Shown: positions 45,666 to 56,099, counted from the first letter of the stretch. The stretch is DNA of 64,000 nt from Pyxidicoccus parkwaysis (GCF_017301735.1 NZ_CP071090.1:2532001-2596000); one strand, 5' to 3'. Program-made: numbers and translations. The notes: generated by a model not told the origin, from the letters alone.

Positions 45666-46292
45666 ATGCGAATCCAACGAGAGCAGGCGGTCCGCGCGGC
45701 GTGGACGCTGGTGGATGAAATCGGCGTGGACGGGATGACGATGCGCGCGCTGGCGCAGGCGCTCGAAATCCAGGCGCCGTCGCTCTACTGGCACTTCCCC
45801 AGCAAGCAGGTGCTGCTGGAGACGATGGCGGACGCACTGCTCGAGGACGTGGGCCGCGAGCAGGATGCGGACGCCGGATGGGAAGCGGTGGTGAAGGGCG
45901 TGGCCGGTGAGCTGCGGCGCGCATTCATGAGCCACCGCGATGGCGCCCGCGTCTATGCCGGCACCGCCGTGGTGTCGGAGAACACGCTGCGCGTCAGCGA
46001 CCTCCTCATCGGCGCGCTGGGTCGGGCGGCCCTGAAGCCGCGCGAGGCGAGCTGGGCTGCCTTCTCCGTCCTCGACTACGTGCTCGGCTTCACCATCGAG
46101 GAGCAGTCGCTCGGCGCGCAGAAGGCGGAGGGCCCTCCGGTGGCCGAGCGGATTCGGGCGCTCGCCAAGGGGCGCTTCCCCCACGTCGCGGCGGCGGCTG
46201 ACGCCATCGTCGACCCGGACTTCGACGCGCGCTTCGCCTTCGGGCTGGAGTTGCTGGTGTCCGGACTGCGGAATCGCAAGCCCCGGCGCTGA
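45666..46292 (+). CDS. TetR-family regulator with TetR-type C-terminal domain
   Basis: 208 aa from ATG 45666 (GGGAGG just upstream; an in-frame TTG 45639 lies in the operator region). HTH at residues ~5-50: AVRAAWTLVDEIGVDGMTMRALAQALEIQAPSLYWHFPSKQVLLETMADALL. The C-terminal helical domain (ARVYAGTAVVSENTLRVSDLLIGALGRAAL, SVLDYVLGFTIEEQSL) resembles the TetR_C ligand-binding/dimer domain. Expected to bind the two operators between it and the monooxygenase gene and to release on binding a small molecule. Confidence 0.9.
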   Translation: MRIQREQAVRAAWTLVDEIGVDGMTMRALAQALEIQAPSLYWHFPSKQVLLETMADALLEDVGREQDADAGWEAVVKGVAGELRRAFMSHRDGARVYAGTAVVSENTLRVSDLLIGALGRAALKPREASWAAFSVLDYVLGFTIEEQSLGAQKAEGPPVAERIRALAKGRFPHVAAAADAIVDPDFDARFAFGLELLVSGLRNRKPRR

Positions 46293-46367
46293 TGCCGCGC
46301 CCGGGCGAGTCGGGCATCATGGCGCCCCATTTCCCGCCAGGCGCGGGAGCAGGATGGAGCGTTCCGC

Positions 46368-47144
46368 ATGGACACGGAGCTGAAGGGCAAGGGCGTACTC
46401 GTCACGGGCGGCGCGGGCGGAATCGGCTCGGCGCTGACTCGCGCGTTCCACGAGGAGGGCGCGAAGGTGGCGGTGCACTATCACTCCAACGCGAAGGGCG
46501 CGGAGGCGCTGGCTCGCGAGGTGGGTGGCGCGGCGGTGCGCGCGGACCTGACGGTGGAGGCGGACGTGGACGCGCTGGTGCCTTCGGCGGTTTCCGCGCT
46601 CGGGCGGCTGGACGTGCTGGTGTGCAACGCGGGCGTGTGGCCCAGGCCCGATGAGCCGGTGTGGCAGATGTCGCTGGAGCGCTGGCGCCGCACGTTGGCG
46701 GAGAACCTGGACAGCGTGTTCCTCTCCTGCCGCGCCTTCCTGCGGCACGTGGCCACCACGGGCACGGGCAACATCGTCATCATCAGCTCCACGGCGGGGC
46801 TGTTCGGCGAGGCGGGGCACTCGGACTACGCGGCGGCGAAGGGCGCGCTCGCGGGCGGCTTCGTGAAGAGCCTCAAGAATGAGCTGGGGCGGATTGCTCC
46901 GCTGGGCCGCGTCAACGTGGTGTGCCCCGGGTGGACGGCGGTGGAGCGGCACGGCGACAAGATGAACGACCCGAGCTTCGTGAAGCGGGTGACGCGCACC
47001 ATGCCGCTGCGCAAGGTGGGGCAGCCCGAGGATGTCGCGCGCGTGGTGGTGTCGCTCGCGTCAGACCGCATCTCCGGCCACGTCACGGGGGAAACCATCA
47101 CCGTGGCGGGTGGCATGGAAGGACGGGTGTTGCATGACACTTGA
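46368..47144 (+). CDS. short-chain dehydrogenase/reductase (FabG-like)
   Basis: 258 aa from ATG 46368. Classical [17 protein letters not shown] (TGxxxGIG), NAG motif in VCNAGVWP, catalytic Ser IISSTAG, Tyr-Lys in [10 protein letters not shown], then VNVVCPGWT. It reduces or oxidises a keto/hydroxy group with NAD(P)H; the substrate is unknown. It overlaps the methyltransferase start by 11 bp, so they form a two-gene unit, possibly modifying the same metabolite. Distance from the TetR gene (75 bp) allows a shared transcript. Confidence 0.92.
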   Translation: MDTELKGKGVLVTGGAGGIGSALTRAFHEEGAKVAVHYHSNAKGAEALAREVGGAAVRADLTVEADVDALVPSAVSALGRLDVLVCNAGVWPRPDEPVWQMSLERWRRTLAENLDSVFLSCRAFLRHVATTGTGNIVIISSTAGLFGEAGHSDYAAAKGALAGGFVKSLKNELGRIAPLGRVNVVCPGWTAVERHGDKMNDPSFVKRVTRTMPLRKVGQPEDVARVVVSLASDRISGHVTGETITVAGGMEGRVLHDT

Positions 47145-47922
47145 CGTCGACGTGCGGCAGTTCAACCGAGAGGCGTGGAACCGGCAGGTCGAGAAGGGAG
47201 ACCGGTGGACCCTGCCGGTGGGCCCGGAAGTCATCGCCGCGGCGAGGCGCGGGGAGTGGAGCGTGGTGCTCACCCCCAACAAGCCCGTGCCCCGCGCCTG
47301 GTTCGGAGAGCTGAAGGGCAGGGACGTGCTGTGCCTCGCGGGTGCGGGCGGGCAGCAGGCGCCGGTCTTCGCGGCGGCGGGCGCGAGGGTGACGGTGCTG
47401 GACAACTCGCCGGGACAGCTCGGGCAGGACCGCAAGGTGGCCGAGCGCGAGGGCCTGGAGCTCCGGCTGGTGGAGGGCGACATGCGGGACTTGTCCGCCT
47501 TCGAGGACGGCAGCTTCGACCTCGTCTTCCACCCGTGCTCCAACTGCTTCGTGGACACCATCCGCCCCGTGTGGCGTGAGGCGTACCGCGTGCTGCGGCC
47601 CGGAGGCACGCTGCTGTCCGGCATCTGCAACCCCATCATCTACCTGTTCGACCCGGACAAGGAGAAGGCGGGCGTCCTGCAACTCAAGTACAAGATGCCC
47701 TACTCGGACTTCACCAGCCTCACGGCCGAGGAGCGCGCCCAGCGCTATCCGGACGAGCCCCTCGTCTTCGCGCACTCGCTGGAGGACCAGCTCGGTGGGC
47801 AGACGGATGCGGGCTTCGCGATGACGGGCTTCTATGAGGACACGCACGTCGCCGGGGACAAGCTGTCCGAGTACCTCTCCGGCTTCATCGCCACGCGCGC
47901 GGTGAAGCCCGTGACGCGGTAG
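47134..47922 (+). CDS. class I SAM-dependent methyltransferase
   Basis: 262 aa from ATG 47134, overlapping the SDR stop. Methyltransf_11-type core: [34 protein letters not shown] (motif I), [28 protein letters not shown] (motifs post-I/II), [18 protein letters not shown] (motif III). Related to UbiE/small-molecule methyltransferases; the Cys in HPCSNCF is characteristic of this subgroup. Substrate unknown; a partner of the SDR is likely. Confidence 0.9.
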   Translation: MTLDVDVRQFNREAWNRQVEKGDRWTLPVGPEVIAAARRGEWSVVLTPNKPVPRAWFGELKGRDVLCLAGAGGQQAPVFAAAGARVTVLDNSPGQLGQDRKVAEREGLELRLVEGDMRDLSAFEDGSFDLVFHPCSNCFVDTIRPVWREAYRVLRPGGTLLSGICNPIIYLFDPDKEKAGVLQLKYKMPYSDFTSLTAEERAQRYPDEPLVFAHSLEDQLGGQTDAGFAMTGFYEDTHVAGDKLSEYLSGFIATRAVKPVTR

Positions 47923-48086
47923 GGCGTGGGGTAGGGGAGCGGGCTCCTGCGCACATGCGTGGGCGCCCATTTCCCGGCCCGTTTCAGAGGGGGATTTAAC
48001 CTTTTGCCGGGCGCGGGGTTCTTCAGGGCATGAGGCGACGGGACAGCGAGTCCCGGCGTCGTCGTGAACCCGAGGAGAATCCCATC

Positions 48087-48494
48087 ATGCGTCTGACGTC
48101 TGCCCTGCGGTCCGCTGTCGTTGCTTCGCTGCTGCTCGCCACCCCGGTGCTGGCCGCCGAGTCCACGCCCGCGCAGCCCTCCACGCTCGGCATGGAGCAG
48201 GGCCACCACGGTGAGCATCGGGGCCACAAGCACAAGTGGCGTTTCGCCCGCCTGGAGGAGCGGCTGAACCGGGCGGTGGCCGAGGGCCGTCTCTCCCAGA
48301 CCCAGGCGGACCAGTTCAAGAACGAGGGCCAGCAGCTCCGCGACGAGATGAAGGCCCAGCGCGAGGCAGCCGGCGGCAAGCTCACCGATGAGCAGCGTAC
48401 GCAGATGCGGGAGAAGATGCGCGCCTTCAAGGAGAAGGTGAAGAGCGCCGTCAAGCCGAAGGACGGCCAGTCCTCGTCCACGCAGAAGCTGTAG
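48087..48494 (+). CDS. Spy/CpxP-like exported protein
   Basis: 135 aa from ATG 48087 with GAGGAG 10 bp upstream. Signal peptide MRLTSALRSAVVASLLLATPVLA. The mature protein is His-rich near the start (GHHGEHRGHKHKW) and then a helical, charged LTxxQ-like segment (RLEERLNRAVAEGRLSQTQADQFKNEGQQLRDEMKAQR..LTDEQRTQMREKMRAFK), the pattern of Spy/CpxP chaperone or metal-sensing periplasmic proteins. Stress-chaperone or metal-binding role is inference. Confidence 0.75.
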   Translation: MRLTSALRSAVVASLLLATPVLAAESTPAQPSTLGMEQGHHGEHRGHKHKWRFARLEERLNRAVAEGRLSQTQADQFKNEGQQLRDEMKAQREAAGGKLTDEQRTQMREKMRAFKEKVKSAVKPKDGQSSSTQKL

Positions 48495-48523
48495 TCCCCC
48501 GCGCTCCGGGCCTGCGAGAAAGC

Positions 48524-49132
48524 TCACGCGGGCTCGGAGCGGTAGGGCGCGTGCGAGTAGTACTTGGGCCGCGAGTCGATGCGCAGGTGCAGCCACGGCA
48601 CCGCGAGCCCGGACGTGCTCACCCAGACGGGAGCGGGCGCGCGAAGCCACGCGGATTCGACCTCGCCGCCCATCGCACGCCACAAACTCCGAGTCTGCAT
48701 CTCCGAAGCCTCGCGTACGAAGCGAGCGAGGTGGGCGTAGGTCTGGCGGGGGCCCATTTCGCCGGGAACGATGAGCCGCGCATCCCCGCCCAGGTTGCTG
48801 AAGCCGTGCACCAGCCCGCGCCCCGGGGACAGCTGCGCCGCGAAGGCCGTGGGGTCCGCGGCCACCTTGCGCAACGCGGGCGCGTCGACCAGCACCATCT
48901 CGAAGGGCCGCTCGTGCGTTGTGGCACTGACTGGGACTGTCTCCCAGAAGAACGACTCGAGGGGACTCTCCGCGAGCGTTCGGGTGAAGAGGTCGCAGAC
49001 CTCGAAGGACTCGATGAGCAGTCGCGTGAGCCGGCGCCAGGACACGGGCGAACCGTCCTGCATGAGCTGATAGCGCGTGGTTCGCGCGTCCAGCGTCTCA
49101 CTCCGGAACGAGAGGCCCTGGGGTGTCGCCAT
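48524..49132 (-). CDS. DUF6940-like hypothetical protein
   Basis: 202 aa from ATG 49132. Soluble, no signal. Notable stretches: SPLESFFWETVPVSATTHERPFEMVLVDAPALRKV, LVHGFSNLGGDARLIVPGEMGP, YAHLARFVREASEMQTRSLWRAMG and the C-terminal WVSTSGLAVPWLHLRIDSRPKYYSHAPY. I associate this with the DUF6940 family, from memory only. No enzymatic function is known. Neighbours do not help. Confidence 0.65.
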   Translation of the reverse strand: MATPQGLSFRSETLDARTTRYQLMQDGSPVSWRRLTRLLIESFEVCDLFTRTLAESPLESFFWETVPVSATTHERPFEMVLVDAPALRKVAADPTAFAAQLSPGRGLVHGFSNLGGDARLIVPGEMGPRQTYAHLARFVREASEMQTRSLWRAMGGEVESAWLRAPAPVWVSTSGLAVPWLHLRIDSRPKYYSHAPYRSEPA

Positions 49133-49170
49133 GCTCCAGACGTAGCACGGCGCCGGCTCGAAGATGCGGC

Positions 49171-50727
49171 TCAGGCCCCCAGGCGCCCGGCCCAGGTGAA
49201 GTACGCACCGCGCGGGTCCTCGAACGGGTCGCGGAAGAGCGCCTGCACCTCCACCTTCGCCACGCGGCCCGCGTCGAAGGCCTGGTAGAGCCTGTCGCCC
49301 AGCAGGTAGCCCAGCGCGTGGCTGACGCCGTGGAAGAGGCGGTCCTTGCGCAAGGGGAGCAGCTTCACCGCCTCCTCGGGGCCCTCCGTCTCCGCGGCCT
49401 TGTGGGCCAGCACGAAGGCCGCAATCTGCCGGTCCACGCCCCGCGTTTCACCGAAGCGCTTCGCCCACTCGGCGAGCCCGGGGCACGTGCGCCGCGGATT
49501 GACGAGCTTCGAGCCGAAGAAGCCCAGCGCCTCTTCCATGCACCGCGCGTAGAAGGCCTCGGACGCGCGGCGTGGCGCCTCCATGGCGTCTCCCACCGCG
49601 CAGTGCCGGACGAAGTGCGCCGCCTCCTCCGCCGCATGATTCAGCGACATGGACGCGAGGTACGCCGTGCGCGCGCGGGGGATGTAGCCACTCTCGCGCG
49701 AGAGGATGTGCCGCCGCAGTTGCGCCAGCTCCGAGTGCGTGAAGCGTCCGCGCCGCTGGATGCGCGCCAGCACGTCACCGTCCGCCGCCGTCGCCACGTC
49801 CACCGAGTCCAGCGCCCTCACCACGGGCACGCCGGCCAGCCGGCCAATCAGCTCGGACATCTCCCGGAAGCGCTCCGCCGCGCTGCGGTCCACCAGCGGC
49901 GCGTCACCGGCCTCCGCCTCCAGGTAGTCCAGGAAGCTCTGCTGACACACGACGGGAGAGGCATTCAGCAGGCACAGCGCACCGTCCGCCAGTTCCACCG
50001 CCTCCGCCGCGCCCACGTGTCCCTCGCGCGCCAGCCGCCACCAGATGCCTTCCGCGTTCTGGTACACGACGAGGCCGCGACGCACGTCCGAGCCGAGCGC
50101 ACGCTCCACCTGCGCGGGCAGGTGGCACGGCGCCACGTGGTACTGGCCCACCAGCACCATGACGAGCGGCCGGTCCTCCGCGCGCGCCACGCGGGCGATG
50201 CGCTCTGCGGCGTACGCGTCACGCAGCGCGAGCGAGCGCTCTCCCTGCGCGCGCCGGTCGATGCCCACCACCTCCAGCTTGTGCCGCCGCGCGAAGGCGA
50301 GCACCGCGCGCGTGCCCATGGCGGAGCCGAAGCCGTTGCCACTCGCGGCGAGCCCCAGCCGCTCGAAGAGGGCGCGCTCCTGCAGGCGGCCCGTGCGCCA
50401 CGCGTCCAGCGAGGCCTGGTGCCGGCCCTCCACGCACTCGAGCGCGAGGACGACGCGGCGGCCCGAGGCGAGCGCGCGCTCCACCAGCGTCAGGTACGTC
50501 TGCTGCGCGAGCGGCAGCGTGTGGTAGTCGCCCACGTAGACCACGTCCGCGGCCTGCACCTGCTGGTGCACGGCGGGCAGCGTGACGATGCGCCGGTAGC
50601 CGGCGGTGCGCCGCCGGTAGCGCGCCTCGTAGGCGCGGAAGGCGTCAGTCTGACCGTCCACCACCCGGGCGAGCTGCGCCCTCTGGCGGCGGAACAGTGC
50701 GAGGTGCAAGGCCAGCGAGTCGCGCAT
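49171..50727 (-). CDS. ChaN/Tiki-superfamily heme-binding-like protein
   Basis: 518 aa from ATG 50727 (an in-frame alternative at 50754 adds 9 residues). The N-terminal half matches the ChaN/EreA/Tiki fold: ADVVYVGDYHTLPLAQQTYLTLVERAL, VVLALECVEGRHQASLDAW, VGIDRRAQGERSLALRDAYAAERIARV, and PLVMVLVGQYHVAPCHLPAQV with paired His. Unlike Campylobacter ChaN it has no lipoprotein signal and is about twice as long; the C-terminal half (RESGYIPRARTAYLASMSLNHAAEEAAHFVRHC) is an unassigned helical domain. It may bind heme or act as a Tiki-type hydrolase in the cytoplasm (inference). Confidence 0.75.
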   Translation of the reverse strand: MRDSLALHLALFRRQRAQLARVVDGQTDAFRAYEARYRRRTAGYRRIVTLPAVHQQVQAADVVYVGDYHTLPLAQQTYLTLVERALASGRRVVLALECVEGRHQASLDAWRTGRLQERALFERLGLAASGNGFGSAMGTRAVLAFARRHKLEVVGIDRRAQGERSLALRDAYAAERIARVARAEDRPLVMVLVGQYHVAPCHLPAQVERALGSDVRRGLVVYQNAEGIWWRLAREGHVGAAEAVELADGALCLLNASPVVCQQSFLDYLEAEAGDAPLVDRSAAERFREMSELIGRLAGVPVVRALDSVDVATAADGDVLARIQRRGRFTHSELAQLRRHILSRESGYIPRARTAYLASMSLNHAAEEAAHFVRHCAVGDAMEAPRRASEAFYARCMEEALGFFGSKLVNPRRTCPGLAEWAKRFGETRGVDRQIAAFVLAHKAAETEGPEEAVKLLPLRKDRLFHGVSHALGYLLGDRLYQAFDAGRVAKVEVQALFRDPFEDPRGAYFTWAGRLGA

Positions 50728-50785
50728 GGAGTGCGCTGATCCCTCGCACGGCACAGGAGGCCCGGCAAAAAAACGGCCCCACGTG

Positions 50786-50845
50786 GGAGCCGCGCGGCGC
50801 GTAGGCCGACGCGCTGGAGCCGCGCGGCGCGTGGGCCGACGCGGT
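50786..50845. repeat. two 30-bp tandem repeats
   Basis: GGAGCCGCGCGGCGCGT(A/G)GG-type unit at 50786-50815 and 50816-50845, nearly identical, in the intergenic gap upstream of the ChaN-like gene. A third partial GCGCGGC block follows at about 50851. No gene in this 180-bp gap. Confidence 0.7.
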
Positions 50846-50907
50846 ACACCCGCGCGGCCCGCCGGCAGTGCATGCCGGTGGGCCGGGAGCGGGCCCGGTT
50901 GTCGCGA

Positions 50908-51189
50908 CTACTTGGACTCGTCCGAAGGCGAGGCCGCGGCTGCGGCCACCACGGGCGCCGCCGTCGAGGAGGGCACTGCGGAGGCCACAGGGGCCGGCGC
51001 GGGGCGGGGAGGCGGGCTCAGCACGTCATTCACGGAAGGCATCTTCCGGATGTCGCCGCGAGCCACCTTCCACGCTTGCTGGACAATCCAGGACAGCGAG
51101 CGGTCCTGCCGCGTCGCCTCGCGCTGGATCTCCTCCAGCATGTCCTCGGGAAAGTAGAGACTCTGCTTGCGATGGTCGGTCGTTGCCAT
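50908..51189 (-). CDS. TIGR04563-type small ribbon-helix-helix-like protein (copy 2)
   Basis: 93 aa from ATG 51189. The core KQSLYFPEDMLEEIQREATRQDRSLSWIVQQAWKVAR is a beta strand plus two helices of the RHH (ParR/Arc-like) plan. A ~40-aa Pro/Ala/Ser tail (SVNDVLSPPPRPAPAPVA onward) is unique to this copy. It lies 8 bp after the paralogue and shares ~80% of the core with it, so it is a local duplication. A DNA-binding role is inferred from the fold. Confidence 0.75.
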   Translation of the reverse strand: MATTDHRKQSLYFPEDMLEEIQREATRQDRSLSWIVQQAWKVARGDIRKMPSVNDVLSPPPRPAPAPVASAVPSSTAAPVVAAAAASPSDESK

Positions 51190-51196
51190 GCCCTCG

Positions 51197-51400
51197 CTAC
51201 TCCTCCCGCGGGTCCTGGCGCTCATCGCCAGTCACGTCGTTGACGGCCGGGAACGACTTGATGCGCTCACGGGCGATCTTCCACGCCTGCTGAACGACCC
51301 ACGACAGGGAGCGGTCCTGGCGGGTCGCTTCCTCCTGGATCTCCTTCAGCATCTCCTCGGGGAAGTACAGCGACTGCTTGCGCTTGTCAGTGCCTGCCAT
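51197..51400 (-). CDS. TIGR04563-type small ribbon-helix-helix-like protein (copy 1)
   Basis: 67 aa from ATG 51400. Core KQSLYFPEEMLKEIQEEATRQDRSLSWVVQQAWKIARERIKSFPAVNDV, the same as its downstream neighbour but ending in a short acidic tail (GDERQDPREE) with no proline-rich extension. The upstream region has a TTGACC (-35 like) near 51478, so the pair probably has its own promoter downstream of the structured RNA terminator. Likely a DNA-binding homodimer or heterodimer with copy 2. Confidence 0.75.
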   Translation of the reverse strand: MAGTDKRKQSLYFPEEMLKEIQEEATRQDRSLSWVVQQAWKIARERIKSFPAVNDVTGDERQDPREE

Positions 51401-51562
51401 ACCTGGGTCTCCGGGGCGGATTCGAGGTGACGACCTGAACACACCGGGGTCGTTCTCCTACAGACTCCCAAGAGGGTCAACGGTTTCGGAGGGCTCATTC
51501 CGCGGCCGCACGCTCATTGCCCGGGCACGTGCAGTCGCACGTGACGTGTGCAGCGTGGCGCG

Positions 51563-51605
51563 AAAAAGGAAACGCCCCGGACCTCACGAGAGGAAGTCCG
51601 GGGCG
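51563..51605 (-). terminator. intrinsic terminator of the candidate small RNA
   Basis: Reading minus: CGCCCCGGAC, a 13-nt loop, GTCCGGGGCG (perfect 10-bp stem, 51596-51605 with 51573-51582), then TTTCCTTTTT. A convincing Rho-independent terminator with no protein gene just upstream of it. Confidence 0.85.
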
Positions 51606-51766
51606 CTTCGGAAAGAGGGACCGCCGGGAGTGAGTCTCCTGGCGGACCCGTGGGCCCAGAGGGGGAGGGGGGGGACCCCTAGGCCCAACACCTTGAAATT
51701 CGACCGTCCTCTCAACATCCCCAGCAGAAGCGCCTATTTCCGCTTCCGCGACCACGCCCATCCGGT
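51563..51766 (-). ncRNA. candidate ~200-nt structured small RNA
   Basis: Bounded on the minus strand by a near-consensus promoter (51773-51801) and an intrinsic terminator (51563-51605). The interval has no credible ORF. It contains a second, 14-bp hairpin GGGTCCGCCAGGAG / CTCCCGGCGGTCCC (about 51618-51650, two wobble or mismatch positions) and a C-rich/G-rich block near 51660-51690. It lacks the GGAAGCAGCC core of SRP RNA and any tmRNA tRNA-like end, and I cannot fit the 6S bubble. An alternative is an attenuator leader for the TIGR04563 genes. Confidence 0.55.
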
Positions 51767-51772
51767 GTGACG

Positions 51773-51801
51773 ATCATAAGAACCGACCCCCCTACCTTCA
51801 A
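51773..51801 (-). promoter_or_regulatory. near-consensus sigma-70 promoter of the candidate small RNA
   Basis: On the minus strand TTGAAG (51801-51796), 17-bp spacer, TATGAT (51778-51773). This is the best sigma-70 match in the window. Predicted start about 51766, pointing away from tilS. Confidence 0.7.
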
Positions 51802-51854
51802 CCGCACGCGCCTCTGTAACCCAGTCACCCGACAATCCATTCCGCCCCTGTCAG

Positions 51855-53261
51855 ATGCCTCGCACTCGCTCCCAACCCCCGCCGTTGACGAAGACGCTGG
51901 AGACGGCCTACAGGCGCCTCGGCCTCGAGGGCCGCTCGGTGCTGCTCGCCGTCTCGGGAGGCGCGGACTCCACGGCGCTGCTGGTGGGCACCGCGCGCCT
52001 CGCCCGCACGCTGCGGCTGCGCGTGGAAGTGGCGACACTGGACCATGGCCTGAGACCCGAGTCGCAGGCGGAGGTGCGGGCGGTCGCCCGGCTGGCCGCC
52101 GAGCAGGGCCTGCCCTGTCACGTGCGCGAGCTGCACCTGCGCCCGGGCCCGGCCCTGGAGGCGAGGGCGCGCGAGGCCCGCTACGCGATGCTGGAGGCGC
52201 TGCGCCGCGAGCGGGGGCTGGAGGCCGTGGCCACCGCTCACACGGCGAGCGACCAGGCGGAGACGCTGCTGATGCGGCTGGCGCGCGGCAGCTCGCTGCG
52301 CGGCGCGGGCGGCATCCAGGCCTCGCGCGCGGGGCTCGTCCGTCCGCTCCTGGAGCACACGCGCGGGGACGTGCTCGCCTTCCTGGAGGCGGAAGGTGTC
52401 GCCTTCTGGACAGACCCGATGAACGCGGACCCCTCCTTCTTCCGCACACGCATCCGCCAGGACGCGCTGCCGGCCCTGTCTCGCGCGGCGGGCTACGGCG
52501 TGGAGGCGCGGCTGGCGGCCTTCGCGCGGCATGCGGCGGAGGACGACGCGCTCCTGTCGCGCATGGCGGACGAGGCGTGGCAGCGGCTCCTGCTGAAGGA
52601 CGGCGCCCTGGACGCGACGGGCGTGCGCGCGCTGGAGGCGCCGCTGCGAAGGCGCGTGCTCGCCCGGCTGCTGGACGAGGCGGGCGTGCCGGCGGAGGAC
52701 GCCACGCTGTCGCGCGCGCTCTTCGCGGTGGAGCACGGCGGCACGGCCTCGCTGGGACGGCGGCTCGTGCTGCGCGCGTCGAGCGGGCGCGTGCGCTGCG
52801 TGGGCCCGACGCCCGCGCGCATCACCGCCGTGCTGCACCTGGAAGGCGGGGGCGCGCGCGGCGCATTGGAAGGCACCGGCTGGGGCTTCTGCGTGGAGCC
52901 GGCGCCGCCGCCCTCGGGCGTATGGAGCCTGGCGCTCGCGAAAGGGACGCGCTGGCCGCTCACCGTACGGACGCGCCAACCGGGCGACCGGGTCCGCACC
53001 CCGGCGGGACAACGGAAGCTTCAAGACCTGTTGGTTGACTTTCGGGTGCCCGCGGAGGTTCGCGGCGCGTGGCCGGTGGTGGTGGACGCCGGGGGAGAGG
53101 TGCTGTGGCTCCCCGGGCTGTGGGCACCCGCGCCCCCAGGCAGTCCCTCCGGACTGTCCCTGTGGGCGACGCCTCCGGGTCCGAGCATTCAGCGGACCCC
53201 TCCGTTATGCAGTGGAAGCAGTAAAGAGAGCGGGGATGGCCGCGGCCCCCTAAATAGTTGA
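51855..53261 (+). CDS. tilS: tRNA(Ile)-lysidine synthase
   Basis: 468 aa from ATG 51855. N-type PP-loop SGGADST near residue 35, DHGLRPES, and TAHTASDQAETLLMRLARGSSLRGAGGI (substrate segment), then the middle TilS domain and a C-terminal TilS_C domain (WPLTVRTRQPGDRVRTPAGQRKLQDLLVDFRVPAEVRGAWPVVVDAGGEVLWLPGL). It converts C34 of tRNA-Ile2(CAT) to lysidine with ATP and lysine, giving AUA decoding. ftsH follows 130 bp downstream, the conserved tilS-ftsH order. The Gly/Ser-rich last ~40 residues look disordered. Confidence 0.96.
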   Translation: MPRTRSQPPPLTKTLETAYRRLGLEGRSVLLAVSGGADSTALLVGTARLARTLRLRVEVATLDHGLRPESQAEVRAVARLAAEQGLPCHVRELHLRPGPALEARAREARYAMLEALRRERGLEAVATAHTASDQAETLLMRLARGSSLRGAGGIQASRAGLVRPLLEHTRGDVLAFLEAEGVAFWTDPMNADPSFFRTRIRQDALPALSRAAGYGVEARLAAFARHAAEDDALLSRMADEAWQRLLLKDGALDATGVRALEAPLRRRVLARLLDEAGVPAEDATLSRALFAVEHGGTASLGRRLVLRASSGRVRCVGPTPARITAVLHLEGGGARGALEGTGWGFCVEPAPPPSGVWSLALAKGTRWPLTVRTRQPGDRVRTPAGQRKLQDLLVDFRVPAEVRGAWPVVVDAGGEVLWLPGLWAPAPPGSPSGLSLWATPPGPSIQRTPPLCSGSSKESGDGRGPLNS

Positions 53262-53285
53262 GGGCTTTTTGCTGTTGCTGATACG
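53258..53285 (+). promoter_or_regulatory. possible ftsH promoter
   Basis: TTGAGG (53258-53263), 16 bp, GATACG (53280-53285), overlapping the tilS stop and 106 bp before ftsH. Weak match; ftsH may also be read from the tilS transcript. Confidence 0.35.
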
Positions 53286-53391
53286 GTCCGACGTTGGGTT
53301 GCTCGCCTGGTGTCGGCCAAATGATGGAAAAAGCTGGGGTATTTCCCAGCACGGCCCTCATCCCGCCGAGTACCGAAAGGGCAGCTGACAC

Positions 53392-55308
<1,917 letters not shown>

Positions 55309-55337
55309 TCCCGAAGGCTCCACGCTCCTGAAATGAC

Positions 55338-55378
55338 GAAGGCCCTTCCCAGCGTACCGGGAAGGGCCTTCTGCTTTT
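55338..55378 (+). terminator. ftsH terminator
   Basis: GAAGGCCCTTCCC (55338-55350) and GGGAAGGGCCTTC (55359-55371), a perfect 13-bp stem with an 8-nt loop, then TGCTTTT. It is also close to the 3' end of the convergent pirin gene and could stop both. Confidence 0.9.
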
Positions 55379-55403
55379 CGGCGCCATGGGCCGTGAGCCG
55401 GGC

Positions 55404-56099
55404 TCAGGCGAGGTCGAACAGCAGCGCCTCGGTGGGCTCGGTGGCGGTGAGGACGAGTTTGGACTCGTCGGACACGGCCACGCCGTCACCGGCCTTCAGC
55501 TCCACGCCGTTGAGCGTGGCCTTGCCGCGCGCCATCTGCAGCCAGGCGTGGCGGCCCGGGGCGAGCGTGTACTCGGCCCTCTCACCGGCGCTCAGCAGCG
55601 TGCTGTGCAGCGACACGTCCTGGTGCACGGTGAGGCTGCCCTCGCGCGCGTCCTGGCTGGCCACCACCCTCCAGCGCCCCTGGCGCTCGGACTCGGGGAA
55701 GAGCTTCTGCTCGTAGCCCGGCTTGAGGCCGCGCCGCTCGGGGATGATCCAGATCTGCAGGAAGTGCAGCTCCTCGTCCGAGCCGTTCATCTCGCTGTGC
55801 TGCACGCCCGTGCCGGCCGTCATCCGCTGCACCTCGCCCGCGCGCAGCAGGCCCGTGCCGCCCGTGCTGTCGCGGTGGGCGATGGCCCCGCTGAGGGGGT
55901 AGGTGATGATTTCCATGTCGCGGTGCGGGTGGGTGTCGAAACCCTCGCCGGCCGTGACGCGGTCCTCGTTGATGACGCGCAGGGCGCGGAAGCCCATGTT
56001 GTTCGGGTCGTAGTAGCCGCCGAACGAGAAGGTGTGGTGCGAGTCCAGCCAGCCGTGGTTCGCATGGCCGCGGGCTTCAGCAGGTCGAATGGTCATCAT
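55404..56099 (-). CDS. pirin family protein (quercetinase-like cupin)
   Basis: 231 aa from ATG 56099. Bicupin of the YhhW/pirin group: N-terminal cupin with HHTFSFGGYYDPNNMGFRALRVINEDRV, metal ligands in FDTHPHRDMEIITYPLSG and GVQHSEMNGSDEELHFLQIWIIP, and a C-terminal cupin with LHSTLLSAGERAEYTLAPGRHAWLQMARG. Metal-dependent dioxygenase (quercetinase) activity is known in some members; physiological role unclear. Convergent with ftsH and divergent from folP. Confidence 0.92.
   Translation of the reverse strand: MMTIRPAEARGHANHGWLDSHHTFSFGGYYDPNNMGFRALRVINEDRVTAGEGFDTHPHRDMEIITYPLSGAIAHRDSTGGTGLLRAGEVQRMTAGTGVQHSEMNGSDEELHFLQIWIIPERRGLKPGYEQKLFPESERQGRWRVVASQDAREGSLTVHQDVSLHSTLLSAGERAEYTLAPGRHAWLQMARGKATLNGVELKAGDGVAVSDESKLVLTATEPTEALLFDLA

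Noticed and set aside
50786..50845. CRISPR-like repeats
   Set aside because: Only two directly abutting copies with no spacers; a simple tandem duplication.
51563..51766. SRP 4.5S RNA, tmRNA or RNase P
   Set aside because: The GGAAGCAGCC-type SRP core, a tRNA-like 3' end, and RNase P conserved blocks were all sought and not seen; 6S could not be confirmed by eye.
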